From contig DGHQ01000024.1 of the NCBI GenBank assembly GCA_002392915.1, positions 96,471 through 160,470 on the forward strand: 64,000 bases of DNA, read 5' to 3'. Below, in pieces: positions 55,189-63,411 of the stretch. This DNA comes from Bacteroidales bacterium UBA3844. GTDB taxonomy: Bacteria > Bacteroidota > Bacteroidia > Bacteroidales > Paludibacteraceae. The position numbers and the translations under genes are program-made. Within the stretch, counting starts at the first letter, position 1. Every line of letters starts with the position of its first letter. A model generated the notes under the pieces. The model worked only from the letters and a program-made list of their open reading frames with translations, did not search any database and was not told the origin of the DNA.

Positions 55189-56283
55189 TTAGAATTTATA
55201 CCCTATAAATGGGATATTTTTGCCAACAATATTTCCTTGTTTGTTGAAAAGGAATACAGATGGTATGACTTCAAGATTGTATGTAATGGCACTTTTCCCT
55301 TCCACATCATTCACACATATCCACGGATATTTTGAAGCTGCCTTTTCAAACGCTTTAGTATCTTTGTCGAAACTGACATGATAGATCTCCACATCAGGAT
55401 TTGTTTTATAATACAATTCCATTCTTTCCAAAACCTCTTTATCCATCTTTCTTAAATTCCAAAAAAGAAGAATCACATTCTTATCTTTAATACTATTTAG
55501 ACTAACTTTATTGTGGTTGGCATCAGGAAGATTTAAATCCACAAATGTCGCTTTCTCAGAATACAACAGTCCATCTCCGACCCTGCTATTGGCCTCTTTG
55601 TTTGCCAATTTTGCAAGCAGATGATTGGAATAGACATTATTAGGACGAACCATATTCCATCCGTTAGCGACAATAGCAAGTAGACGATAATCATCTTTGT
55701 CGTTGAAATCGTATGGCTCTATATTGTAAATCAATTTTGCATTCATTGCATAATATGCCGCAGGAGAGACGGGATTCTCTCTCACTATCGAATCCGCCAA
55801 TTCCCTATATTGCATCACACGTGCATAAATAAGATCCTTAATCTTTTGTGGAGAACATTTGTCGCCCATCGACATTAGTATGCTGATATATTTGTTTGCT
55901 GCTCTCACATGCTGACTTAAATTACACAATTGAGATGCGTATTCGTCACCAGTAAGAAACAATTCACCACGAAGTCCTACTCCAAAATCTATTTTTTCTG
56001 TAGAATCCGCACAAAACACTGCTAATATAGAATCTGCTCTCAACTGGAAAAACGACATTCTTTTCACTGCATTACGTTTCATCACAAAATATCCGTTCTC
56101 ATCCGCCATCGCAGAATCTGTACAAACTGGATTTGACGAAGTGATACTATCAACATACACCATCTTACCTGCTACTGCCGGGATTTTACCACAAACAGTA
56201 AGGATACGCGTTTTCTGACAGGAAACCGAAATTAAAGACAGAAAAACAAAGGTAAATATTTTGAAAAAAGTAGTGATCTTCAT
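55189..56283 (-). CDS. Thioredoxin-fold lipoprotein lacking the CXXC motif
   Basis: Signal sequence with lipobox ..LISVSC (Cys22). N-terminal beta-rich domain (about 30-110), resembling the DUF4369 domain found before Bacteroidota TlpA/thiol-disulfide proteins; helical middle (about 115-225); C-terminal thioredoxin-like fold (about 240-360, FVDLNLPDANHNKVSLNSIKDKNVILLFWNLRK, EIYHVSFDKD, PWICVNDVEG, IPSVFLFNKQGNIVGK). Where thioredoxins have W-C-x-x-C this protein has WNLRKMD, so no redox pair is present. The cis-Pro (IPSVFLF) remains. It is probably a structural or binding variant. 364 residues. Confidence 0.8.
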   Translation of the reverse strand: MKITTFFKIFTFVFLSLISVSCQKTRILTVCGKIPAVAGKMVYVDSITSSNPVCTDSAMADENGYFVMKRNAVKRMSFFQLRADSILAVFCADSTEKIDFGVGLRGELFLTGDEYASQLCNLSQHVRAANKYISILMSMGDKCSPQKIKDLIYARVMQYRELADSIVRENPVSPAAYYAMNAKLIYNIEPYDFNDKDDYRLLAIVANGWNMVRPNNVYSNHLLAKLANKEANSRVGDGLLYSEKATFVDLNLPDANHNKVSLNSIKDKNVILLFWNLRKMDKEVLERMELYYKTNPDVEIYHVSFDKDTKAFEKAASKYPWICVNDVEGKSAITYNLEVIPSVFLFNKQGNIVGKNIPFIGYKF

Positions 56284-56423
56284 AGGTTTTTGTTTTATTG
56301 GAACATACTTAATTATATACTGCGCTAGATTTCAAAAGCCCCCAAAACCAAGAAATCTAAGAAACAATACGTGTTTTAGTCCTTTAGTGTTATTCTTTTT
56401 ATCCTTTAGTATTGTTAATATTA

Positions 56424-56431
56424 CAAAAGTA
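56424..56431 (-). promoter_or_regulatory. Possible promoter of the thioredoxin-fold lipoprotein gene
   Basis: Minus-strand TACTTTTG, about 140 bases upstream of the start; low confidence because of the long leader. Confidence 0.25.
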
Positions 56432-56489
56432 AAGAATATTTGTGTCATAATGAAATAAAATCGCTGTTTTTTTATACCAACAAAAATAT

Positions 56490-56497
56490 TATTTTTG
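56490..56497 (+). promoter_or_regulatory. Promoter -7 element of the NSS transporter operon
   Basis: TATTTTTG followed by CA, 53 bases before the transporter ATG. Confidence 0.5.
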
Positions 56498-56549
56498 CAG
56501 TGGACTACAATTTTTCAAAAAAACGTTTATTCACTAGAAAAATACAGAA

Positions 56550-58361
56550 ATGAATCAACAGACTCAAGCATGGGGTTCACGAATCGGACTGATTCTTGCT
56601 ATGGCTGGCAATGCCGTCGGCTTAGGCAATTTTTTACGTTTCCCTATTCAGGCGGTGCAGAATGGTGGTGGAGCGTTCATCATCCCATATCTTATTTCGT
56701 TTTTCCTACTTGGTCTGCCTCTTCTGTTCATTGAATGGAGCACTGGTAAATTAGGTGGAATGTCAGGTCATCATTCACCACCTATGATTCTGCAGACAGC
56801 TCACCGTCATCCAATATGGAAATATTTTGGCTCGATGGGGATTTTCTGCAGTACAATCATATGTGCCTATTACGTCTACATTGAGAGTTGGACTCTCTCT
56901 TATGCCATTCACTCTGTCTGTGGCACTTTTATGGGAATGTCAGAAACGGAAGTGGCCAACTTCTTCGGTAAATATCTTGATCTTGGAGTCTCCACTTCAT
57001 TCCTTCCTCACGACACAATGATTTGCTTCATAGTGTGCGTAATATTCAATGTTTGGATTCTTGCCAAAGGCATCAAAGACGGAATTGAGAAAGTAGCAAA
57101 GGTGGCTATGCCAATGTTGCTGCTTTTTGGAATTTTCCTTGTAGTTAGAGCCTACACCCTCGATAAAGGCGACGCGGGGGCTACGTTTGGAAGCATGGAT
57201 GGATTCAACTATCTATGGAATCCGCAGTTTGATTCTCTGACTAATCCTAAGGTGTGGCTTGCCGCCGGCGGTCAGGTGTTCTTCACTATGTCGCTTGGAA
57301 TGGGTTGTATACAATGTTATGCGTCGTATATCAAGAAGCATGATGATATTGTGTTGAACTCGCTCACTGCCGGATTCACCAATGAGTTTACAGAGGTGGT
57401 TCTCGGTAGTGCTATCATATTCCCGATTGCAGTGGGATATTTTGGAGTGCCCGCAGTCCTTGAGATGACTCAGTCTGGAGGATTCAGTCTTGGATTCAAG
57501 ACATTGCCATACTTGTTTGCCCAGTGGGGTCCAGTGCTTTCCGCATTGGCTGGATTTGCCTTCTTCGGACTGCTTTTCTTCTCGGCTGTAACGTCGTCGC
57601 TAGCCATCTCAACACCGATGGTTTCATTTTTTACTGACAATTATAAATGGAGCCAAAAGAAAGCGTCATGGATCTTTGGTGTGATTTTGTTTCTTCTCGC
57701 ATTGCCGACGGTACTCTTCTTCGACAAAGGAGTGTTCGACCAATATGATTTCTGGGCTGGCACATTCGCACTGTTTTTCTTTGGTATGATTGAGGCTGTG
57801 ATGTTCTCTTGGGTGATGGGCTTGAATAAAGGTTGGCGTATAATCCACTACGGAGCAGAAATGCAGTTGCCTGTCATTTTCAAATATATCCTAAGATACG
57901 TCACTCCTGTAATGATGATTCTCATCTTCATCACTGCGCTAATCAAACCCAAAAATGACGACTGGAGCCAGATATCATTGTCCGGTTGGGAAGTCGACAA
58001 TTCTTCAATTATTGGAGAGTTGACGCATAAAGGAATAGGTGTCAACTCATCTTGGGTGTCAGACTACTATTATTCTGACTATGTAGGTCAGGTGACGGGA
58101 GTGACGGACAATGCAGTCGAAATCAATTGTGGAGAGACTGTCAAAACTGTAGCTCTGCCAGAAGGCACAACTCCTGTGGTAAACGTGGGTGACAATGTGG
58201 AGCAGGGAACTGCTCTTAGCGAAGGCACAGTCTACAATGACGTGATGTATATCGATATCACACGTATATCTTTGTTGCTATGTCTTGTGATACTGTGCGT
58301 GATGATATATTTCGCAGATAAGAAAAATAAGAAACAACAATTCAGAATTGAGGAGGATTAA
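56550..58361 (+). CDS. Sodium-dependent transporter of the NSS (SNF) family
   Basis: Na+-coupled amino-acid-type transporter of the LeuT fold with about 12 membrane helices. Helix 1 has RIGLILAMAGNAVGLGNFLRFPI (sodium and substrate site), helix 6-8 region GQVFFTMSLGMG, and the C-terminal pair. Between the last two helices (about 470-560) lies an unusual extracytoplasmic insert, a beta-rich segment with GQVTGVTDNAV, NVGDNVEQGT and SEGTVYNDVMY. A MetS-type small subunit gene begins two bases after the stop, indicating a two-subunit transporter like MetPS. The substrate is probably an amino acid. Confidence 0.92.
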   Translation: MNQQTQAWGSRIGLILAMAGNAVGLGNFLRFPIQAVQNGGGAFIIPYLISFFLLGLPLLFIEWSTGKLGGMSGHHSPPMILQTAHRHPIWKYFGSMGIFCSTIICAYYVYIESWTLSYAIHSVCGTFMGMSETEVANFFGKYLDLGVSTSFLPHDTMICFIVCVIFNVWILAKGIKDGIEKVAKVAMPMLLLFGIFLVVRAYTLDKGDAGATFGSMDGFNYLWNPQFDSLTNPKVWLAAGGQVFFTMSLGMGCIQCYASYIKKHDDIVLNSLTAGFTNEFTEVVLGSAIIFPIAVGYFGVPAVLEMTQSGGFSLGFKTLPYLFAQWGPVLSALAGFAFFGLLFFSAVTSSLAISTPMVSFFTDNYKWSQKKASWIFGVILFLLALPTVLFFDKGVFDQYDFWAGTFALFFFGMIEAVMFSWVMGLNKGWRIIHYGAEMQLPVIFKYILRYVTPVMMILIFITALIKPKNDDWSQISLSGWEVDNSSIIGELTHKGIGVNSSWVSDYYYSDYVGQVTGVTDNAVEINCGETVKTVALPEGTTPVVNVGDNVEQGTALSEGTVYNDVMYIDITRISLLLCLVILCVMIYFADKKNKKQQFRIEED

Positions 58362-58363
58362 AT

Positions 58364-58471
58364 ATGAGTGGAGAGGCATTGACTATGTTGCTTTTGGTCC
58401 AGGTACCAGTCGCAGCTATCACTATATATTTATATGTCAAGGTTTTGAAAAGTAAAAAACCGGGAGCATAA
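58364..58471 (+). CDS. metS: MetS-type small subunit of the NSS transporter (35 aa)
   Basis: Too short for most gene finders. ATG at 58364, two bases after the transporter stop, with AGGAGG seven bases upstream; the stop is TAA at 58469. The peptide starts MSGEALTMLLLVQVPV, has one membrane helix (about 8-27) and a basic tail (KVLKSKKPGA). This matches the small partner of MetPS-type methionine/alanine transporters in size, topology and gene order. Function in this organism is inferred from that relation. Confidence 0.82.
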   Translation: MSGEALTMLLLVQVPVAAITIYLYVKVLKSKKPGA

Positions 58472-58859
58472 AATATCCGTAATGGATATGTGAAAATGTG
58501 TGTGTAAGACACAACATATATTGTGGCGGAAAACCATAAAAACACAATACGCGCACACATATACACAGTTGACTTTTCTTTGTTTTTTATCCCTTTTTTC
58601 TCTTTCTAAAAGTTTTAGAGAAATATTATCAGCGACAAAAAAACTAAGAAATAATTTGTAAGGAATTAAAATCAATGTAAATTTGTGACAACGTCGGATT
58701 TATTCGATTGAGAACTGAATATTACATCTTGGAATTTACAAAAAAAACAGTCTTGTCGGCTATTTAGACGTTGAAAATTAACAATTTATTTTATACTTCC
58801 ACCCTCTATTCTTTATGAGGAGTGACAAAAAACAGAAAAATAAAAAAAAAACATAGATT
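58472..58859. other. Intergenic region upstream of the flavodiiron gene
   Basis: Contains a short hairpin ATATCC/GGATAT (58473-58489) after metS, a palindrome CACAACATATATTGTG (58510-58525), a stem-loop around 58607-58625 and the flavodiiron promoter. No gene recognised. Confidence 0.4.
58655..58685 (+). promoter_or_regulatory. Promoter of the flavodiiron protein gene
   Basis: TTTG (58655-58658), 19-base spacer, TAAATTTG (58678-58685). This leaves an untranslated leader of about 165 bases. Confidence 0.6.
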
Positions 58860-60020
58860 ATGATGAATGTTTCAGATAAAATCAAATATGTTGGTGTAGA
58901 CGATTTGGATATAGATTTGTTCGAAAGCCAATATGTAGTGCCAGAAGGCATGTCTTACAACTCATACGTTATTCTTGATGAAAAGACAGCAGTCATGGAC
59001 ACTGTTGACGCAAGAAAAACAGACGAGTGGATCAACAATGTTAAGGCGACATTGGGAAACAAGAGCCTTGACTATATTGTCTGTCTGCATATGGAGCCAG
59101 ATCACGCTGGATCTATGATGAAGGCGATGGAGACATTTCCAACAGCTAAGGTTGTGGGTAATGCAAAGACATTCACCTATATGGCACAATTCTTCGATGT
59201 CAATCTTGAAGGCAGAAAAGTAGAGGTGAAAGACGGTGAGTCGTTGAGCCTTGGAGAGCACAATTTGACATTTGTATGCGCTCCTATGGTACATTGGCCA
59301 GAAGTGATGGTGGCATACGAAAGCAGTGAGAAAGTGTTGTTTGCTGCCGACGCATTCGGAAAGTTTGGAGCAATATCAAAATACGATGGCGATTGGGCAT
59401 GTGAGGCAAGACGCTACTATTTCAACATCTGTGGCAAATATGGAGTGCAGGTGCAGTCGTTGTTGAAGAAAGCTGCCGCTCTTGATATCAAGACGATAGC
59501 TCCACTTCACGGACCTGTGTTGAAAGAGAATCTTGGATACTATCTCGACCTTTACAACACATGGAGCTCATACGGTGTAGAGAGTGAAGGAGTGTTGGTA
59601 GCATTCGCGTCAATCCATGGCAACACAAGAAAAGCCGCAGAAAAAATTGCGTCAATCCTGGAGGAACAGGGGGCGAAGAAAGTTGTAGTGAGCGACCTTA
59701 GCCGTGATGACGAAGCAGAAGTGATAGAAGACGCTTTCAGATATGGCAAAATGATTATTGCCGCACCTACTTACGATGGTGGACTCTTTCCGCCAATGGA
59801 GAGCTTCCTTTCGCATTTGAAGAGCAAGAACTATCAGAAACGTACAGTAGGAATTATCGAAAACGGCACTTGGGCACCAATGTCTGGCAAATTAATGAAG
59901 GCAGCGCTCGAGTCGATGAAAGAGATTAAAATCTGCGACACGGTGGTGACAATCAAGTCAGCATTGAAAGCAGAACAGAAAGACAGCCTTGTTGCATTGG
60001 CAAAAGAGGTGTTGGCTTAA
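58860..60020 (+). CDS. Flavodiiron protein (A-type flavoprotein, oxygen/NO reductase)
   Basis: Reduces O2 to water (or NO to N2O) in anaerobes. The 386-residue protein has a metallo-beta-lactamase-like diiron domain (1-250) with HMEPDH (positions for three ligands), the His in MVHWPEV, the Asp in FAADAFG and the final His in APLHGP, then a flavodoxin domain (about 252-385; ASIHGNTRKAA, APTYDGG, IENGTWAP). No rubredoxin domain is fused. Rubrerythrin follows 95 bases downstream, which is consistent with a shared role in defence against oxygen. Confidence 0.93.
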   Translation: MMNVSDKIKYVGVDDLDIDLFESQYVVPEGMSYNSYVILDEKTAVMDTVDARKTDEWINNVKATLGNKSLDYIVCLHMEPDHAGSMMKAMETFPTAKVVGNAKTFTYMAQFFDVNLEGRKVEVKDGESLSLGEHNLTFVCAPMVHWPEVMVAYESSEKVLFAADAFGKFGAISKYDGDWACEARRYYFNICGKYGVQVQSLLKKAAALDIKTIAPLHGPVLKENLGYYLDLYNTWSSYGVESEGVLVAFASIHGNTRKAAEKIASILEEQGAKKVVVSDLSRDDEAEVIEDAFRYGKMIIAAPTYDGGLFPPMESFLSHLKSKNYQKRTVGIIENGTWAPMSGKLMKAALESMKEIKICDTVVTIKSALKAEQKDSLVALAKEVLA

Positions 60021-60114
60021 ATAAAATTAGAAATTATAACTGCGGATTGCATAAGTAGTGCACCAACCTCCGCAATAAGGAAAACAAACAAAACAAAACT
60101 AAAACAAATTATTT

Positions 60115-60663
60115 ATGGCAAAGTTCATTTGTACAGTATGTGGATACGTCCACGAGGGTGACAGTGCACCAGAAAGATGCCCACAGTGTAAGGTTCCAGC
60201 AAGCAAATTTAAGGAACTTGATGAGAGTGCAGAGGTCAACTATGCGACTGAGCATGAGTTGGGAGTCGCAAAGGGTTGTGATCCAGAGATGATCAAAGAC
60301 CTTAACGCTCATTTCAACGGAGAGTGTACAGAGGTTGGTATGTATTTGGCAATGAGTCGTCAGGCTGATCGTGAGGGCTATCCAGAAATTGCTGAGGCTT
60401 TCAAGCGTTATGCATTAGAGGAGGCAGAGCATGCGGCTAAATTTGCAGAGCTTCTTGGCGATGTTGTTTGGGACACAAAGACAAACCTTGAGAAGAGAAT
60501 GAATGCTGAGGCTGGCGCTTGTGAAGACAAGTTCCGTATCGCAAAGAACGCAAAAGCTCAGAATCTTGACGCTATCCACGACACAGTACATGAGATGGCT
60601 AAAGACGAGGCTCGTCACGGACAGGGATTCCGCGGACTATACAACAGATATTTCGGAAAGTAA
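60115..60663 (+). CDS. Reverse rubrerythrin
   Basis: Peroxide reductase of anaerobes. The 182-residue protein has the rubredoxin domain first (FICTVCGYVHEGDSAPERCPQC, two Cys-x2-Cys pairs) and the diiron four-helix bundle second (about 55-180), the reverse of classic rubrerythrins. Diiron Glu/His ligands are seen in HFNGECTEVGMYLAMS, EEAEHAAKFAELL, MNAEAGACEDK and AKDEARHGQGF. It follows the flavodiiron gene without a strong promoter of its own and has a terminator directly after, so the two are probably one transcript. Confidence 0.93.
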   Translation: MAKFICTVCGYVHEGDSAPERCPQCKVPASKFKELDESAEVNYATEHELGVAKGCDPEMIKDLNAHFNGECTEVGMYLAMSRQADREGYPEIAEAFKRYALEEAEHAAKFAELLGDVVWDTKTNLEKRMNAEAGACEDKFRIAKNAKAQNLDAIHDTVHEMAKDEARHGQGFRGLYNRYFGK

Positions 60664-60685
60664 TTTAGCAGACCGAATATTGAAT

Positions 60686-60720
60686 AAAGGAGACGGCAGT
60701 TTTGTCGTCTCCTTTATTGT
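60686..60720 (+). terminator. Terminator of the flavodiiron-rubrerythrin unit
   Basis: AAAGGAGACG (60686-60695) pairs with CGTCTCCTTT (60706-60715), extended by a G-T pair, followed by ATTGT. Confidence 0.75.
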
Positions 60721-60722
60721 TG

Positions 60723-60908
60723 TTGCACACAACAGTTGCCGGCAGCAGTATTTGAGTGCAAAACTGCATTTTGTCCTTTACTTCGCTCATTTTAATTTGA
60801 AATGTGCAACGGAGAAAATTTGCACAAAACAGGCGAAAAATTGAAAACCGCACAAACATCGAATAAATGTGCAATGATTTCTTGCACACAAAAAAATGAT
60901 GTGTGCAA
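60723..60908. repeat. Cluster of TGTGCAA/TTGCACA heptamers
   Basis: Six exact copies in both orientations: TTGCACA at 60723, 60820 and 60882; TGTGCAA at 60803, 60868 and 60902 (GTGTGCAA 60901-60908); plus one near-copy AGTGCAA at 60755. They pair as inverted repeats, 60803/60820 and 60868/60882/60901; the middle site of the latter can pair with either neighbour. In the intergenic region before the cupin regulator gene, about 80 bases or more upstream of a candidate promoter (60990). Confidence 0.7.
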
Positions 60909-60989
60909 CGCATCAAAAAAAATCGAAAAAATGGTCTCCCTACCCCTCAAAAAAATTGTCCAAATGCTTTTTTTATAAATCCTAAAAAG

Positions 60990-60997
60990 TAAGTTTG
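60990..60997 (+). promoter_or_regulatory. Candidate promoter of the cupin regulator - acyl-CoA synthetase operon
   Basis: TAAGTTTG matches TAnnTTTG, about 113 bases before the ATG at 61110. Confidence 0.35.
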
Positions 60998-61109
60998 TAA
61001 TGTCATCGGAAGATGAAAAAATGAAGAATTGAAAAGAAAAACAGAACAATGTCAAAAAAGCGAAAATTTGAACAAACATATTCGTTTTTAAGACAAGATA
61101 TATTACAAC

Positions 61110-61673
61110 ATGGGGTTAATTAACGATAAAATCAAACAGTTCAGAGAACAGAAAAATCTGAGCATAGATGAATTGGCTGAGCGAAGTGGTGTTGGTATAG
61201 AGGTGATTTCCGCGATCGAAAAAGGAGACGAAACGCCATCATCAGCTGTCATCATAAAAATATCGAGGGCGTTGGGCTTGCGTGTTGACACATTATTGGA
61301 GGTGGACAACATTTCCGGACCCGTGTTTACAAAAGCAGGTGAAGTGCATAATTCCACAAATTTCAGCAATGGAAAGGCTTCGCATCCAGATTTTGTGAAT
61401 TACAGCTCATTGACTCATGGAAAGAACAATTGCAGCATTAATCCGTTCATTGTAGATATAAAGGGCAATGACAATAAAACAATGTCGAGCCACGAAGGTG
61501 AAGAATTAATATATGTGCTTGAGGGTAGTGCAGAGGTAGTTTACGGCAACCAAACTTATTCTTTGGAAAAAGGAGACAGCCTATATTTCGACTCTGTTGT
61601 TTCACACTGCGTTAAGGCTAAAAATGGGGGCTCAGTGAAATTGTTAGCAGTGTTATACTCACCAATCGATTAA
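61110..61673 (+). CDS. XRE-family regulator with cupin domain
   Basis: DNA-binding regulator of 187 residues. Helix-turn-helix of the XRE/Cro type at about 5-60 (IKQFREQKNLSIDELAERSGVG, VISAIEKGDETPSS) and a C-terminal cupin (about 115-185; SSHEGEELIYVLEGSAEVVYG, LEKGDSLYFDSVVSHCVKAKNGG) that can bind a small effector; the cupin metal His positions are only partly present (SHEGEE, SH). It is separated by four bases from an acyl-CoA synthetase gene, so control of that enzyme by a fatty-acid-type ligand is plausible. The TGTGCAA cluster upstream could be its operator (inference). Confidence 0.88.
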   Translation: MGLINDKIKQFREQKNLSIDELAERSGVGIEVISAIEKGDETPSSAVIIKISRALGLRVDTLLEVDNISGPVFTKAGEVHNSTNFSNGKASHPDFVNYSSLTHGKNNCSINPFIVDIKGNDNKTMSSHEGEELIYVLEGSAEVVYGNQTYSLEKGDSLYFDSVVSHCVKAKNGGSVKLLAVLYSPID

Positions 61674-61677
61674 TATT

Positions 61678-63336
61678 ATGGCACCATCTATACTTTCTGA
61701 CAATACGATTGCCGACTGGCTGGAGAAATGGGCTAATGAGACTCCAGACAGGGAATGCATCGTCTACTCCGACAGAGATTTCCGATTGACATGGAAAGAG
61801 ACTGACACTCGCGTTAACAATATGGCAAAAGGAATGTTGGCAGTAGGAATTAAACCCGGTCACCACGTCGGCATCTGGGCGACAAATGTCCCCGACTGGC
61901 TGATTATTCTTTATGCGTGTGCCAAGATTGGAGCCATTGCAGTCACTGTCAACACTAACTACAAGCAGAACGAACTTGAATATCTTTGTCAGAATGCGGA
62001 TCTAAACGCATTGTTTATAATTGATGGCACTTGGGAATCCGATTTTGTGGATATGACATACACAATGTTGCCTGAATTAAAAATATCACAGAGAGGTCAT
62101 ATTAAGAGTGAAAAATTTCCTCTGTTGAAGACGGTGGTGTATATAGGCTATGAAAAACATCGTGGAATGTATAGCACCCAGGAATTGATGCTTTTGGGTG
62201 AGATGTCTTCAGACGACGAATTGAGTGCCGCTCGCTCAAATGTGAAGTGTCATGACGTTGTCAACATGCAATATACTTCAGGTACGACAGGTTTCCCTAA
62301 GGGAGTTATGTTGACTCACCATAATATCACCAACAACGGTTTTGCTACAGGCGAACAGATGGCATTCACGCAGGATGATAAACTCTGCACTTGTGTGCCG
62401 CTATTCCACTGCTTTGGAGTGGTGCTTGCCACAATGGCGTGTCTCACACATGGAGCCACAATGGTGATGGTGGAGAAGTTTGATCCGTTAGTTGTCTTAG
62501 CGTCTGTACATAAAGAGCGTTGCACGGTGCTGTATGGAGTCCCTACAATGTTTATCGCAGAGCTCAACCATCCAATGTTCAGCATGTTCGACCTCACAAG
62601 CCTACGTACAGGCATCATGGCAGGAGCCCTTTGTCCTGTGGAGCTGATGAAACGCGTGGAGAAGGAGATGTTCATGACTATGACATCCGTTTATGGACTT
62701 ACAGAGACGTCTCCGGGAATGTCGCATACAAATATTAGAGACACATTCGAAAAGCGTTGCACAACCGTAGGTGTGGATTATCCAGAAGTGGAGGTAAAGG
62801 TGATTAATCCTGAGACAGAAAAAGAGTGTGGAGTAGGAGAGCAGGGAGAAATGTGCTGCCGAGGCTACAACCTGATGAAGGGATATTATAAAAATGATGA
62901 GGCGACGAGAGAGACAATCGACGCCAACGGATTCCTTCATTCTGGCGACCTTGGTATCAAGGATGAAGATGGCTACTATCGTATCACCGGACGTATTAAA
63001 GATATGATTATTCGTGGAGGAGAGAATATCTACCCACGCGAGATAGAGGAGTATCTATTGAGTATGCCGGGCATCAGAGATGTCCAGGTGGCTGGTATTC
63101 CAAGCAAGAAATATGGCGAGCAGGTAGGAGCGTTTATTATCAAGCACGACGGTGCGGACATCAAGGAAGAAGACGTGGTGGATTACTGCAAGGGTAAGAT
63201 TGCCAGATTCAAGATACCTAAATATGTTTTCTTCATCGATCAGTTCCCTCTGACTGGTTCGGGCAAGATCCAGAAGTTCAAACTAGGAGGCATTGGTCTT
63301 GAACTTTGTAAAAAGCAAGGCATAGAGGTGATCTAA
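61678..63336 (+). CDS. AMP-binding acyl-CoA synthetase
   Basis: Activates a carboxylic acid, probably a fatty acid, as acyl-AMP and acyl-CoA. 552 residues with the adenylation motifs MQYTSGTTGFPKGVM (P-loop), SVYGLTETSPG, HSGDLGIKDEDGYYRITGRIKDMIIRGGENIYP and the C-terminal lysine in GSGKIQKFKL. Best described as FadD/medium-to-long-chain type; the substrate length is not readable. The start is a plain ATG four bases after the regulator stop; a terminator follows. Confidence 0.92.
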   Translation: MAPSILSDNTIADWLEKWANETPDRECIVYSDRDFRLTWKETDTRVNNMAKGMLAVGIKPGHHVGIWATNVPDWLIILYACAKIGAIAVTVNTNYKQNELEYLCQNADLNALFIIDGTWESDFVDMTYTMLPELKISQRGHIKSEKFPLLKTVVYIGYEKHRGMYSTQELMLLGEMSSDDELSAARSNVKCHDVVNMQYTSGTTGFPKGVMLTHHNITNNGFATGEQMAFTQDDKLCTCVPLFHCFGVVLATMACLTHGATMVMVEKFDPLVVLASVHKERCTVLYGVPTMFIAELNHPMFSMFDLTSLRTGIMAGALCPVELMKRVEKEMFMTMTSVYGLTETSPGMSHTNIRDTFEKRCTTVGVDYPEVEVKVINPETEKECGVGEQGEMCCRGYNLMKGYYKNDEATRETIDANGFLHSGDLGIKDEDGYYRITGRIKDMIIRGGENIYPREIEEYLLSMPGIRDVQVAGIPSKKYGEQVGAFIIKHDGADIKEEDVVDYCKGKIARFKIPKYVFFIDQFPLTGSGKIQKFKLGGIGLELCKKQGIEVI

Positions 63337-63358
63337 TCAACTATAAACAGAATAAAAC

Positions 63359-63395
63359 AATAAAGGCATGCTTTATCGGCATGCCTTTATTATTG
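63359..63395. terminator. Bidirectional terminator after the acyl-CoA synthetase
   Basis: 13-bp stem (63359-63371 with 63379-63391, including AAAGGCATGC), 7-base loop. A/T runs on both sides; convergent genes. Confidence 0.8.
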
Positions 63396-63411
63396 TTTGT
63401 GAACTTTGAAA

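Noticed and set aside
60792..61079. Minus-strand ORF of 95 codons in the intergenic region
   Set aside because: Very AT-rich, Phe/Leu-heavy translation, overlaps the heptamer cluster and the candidate promoter of the next gene.
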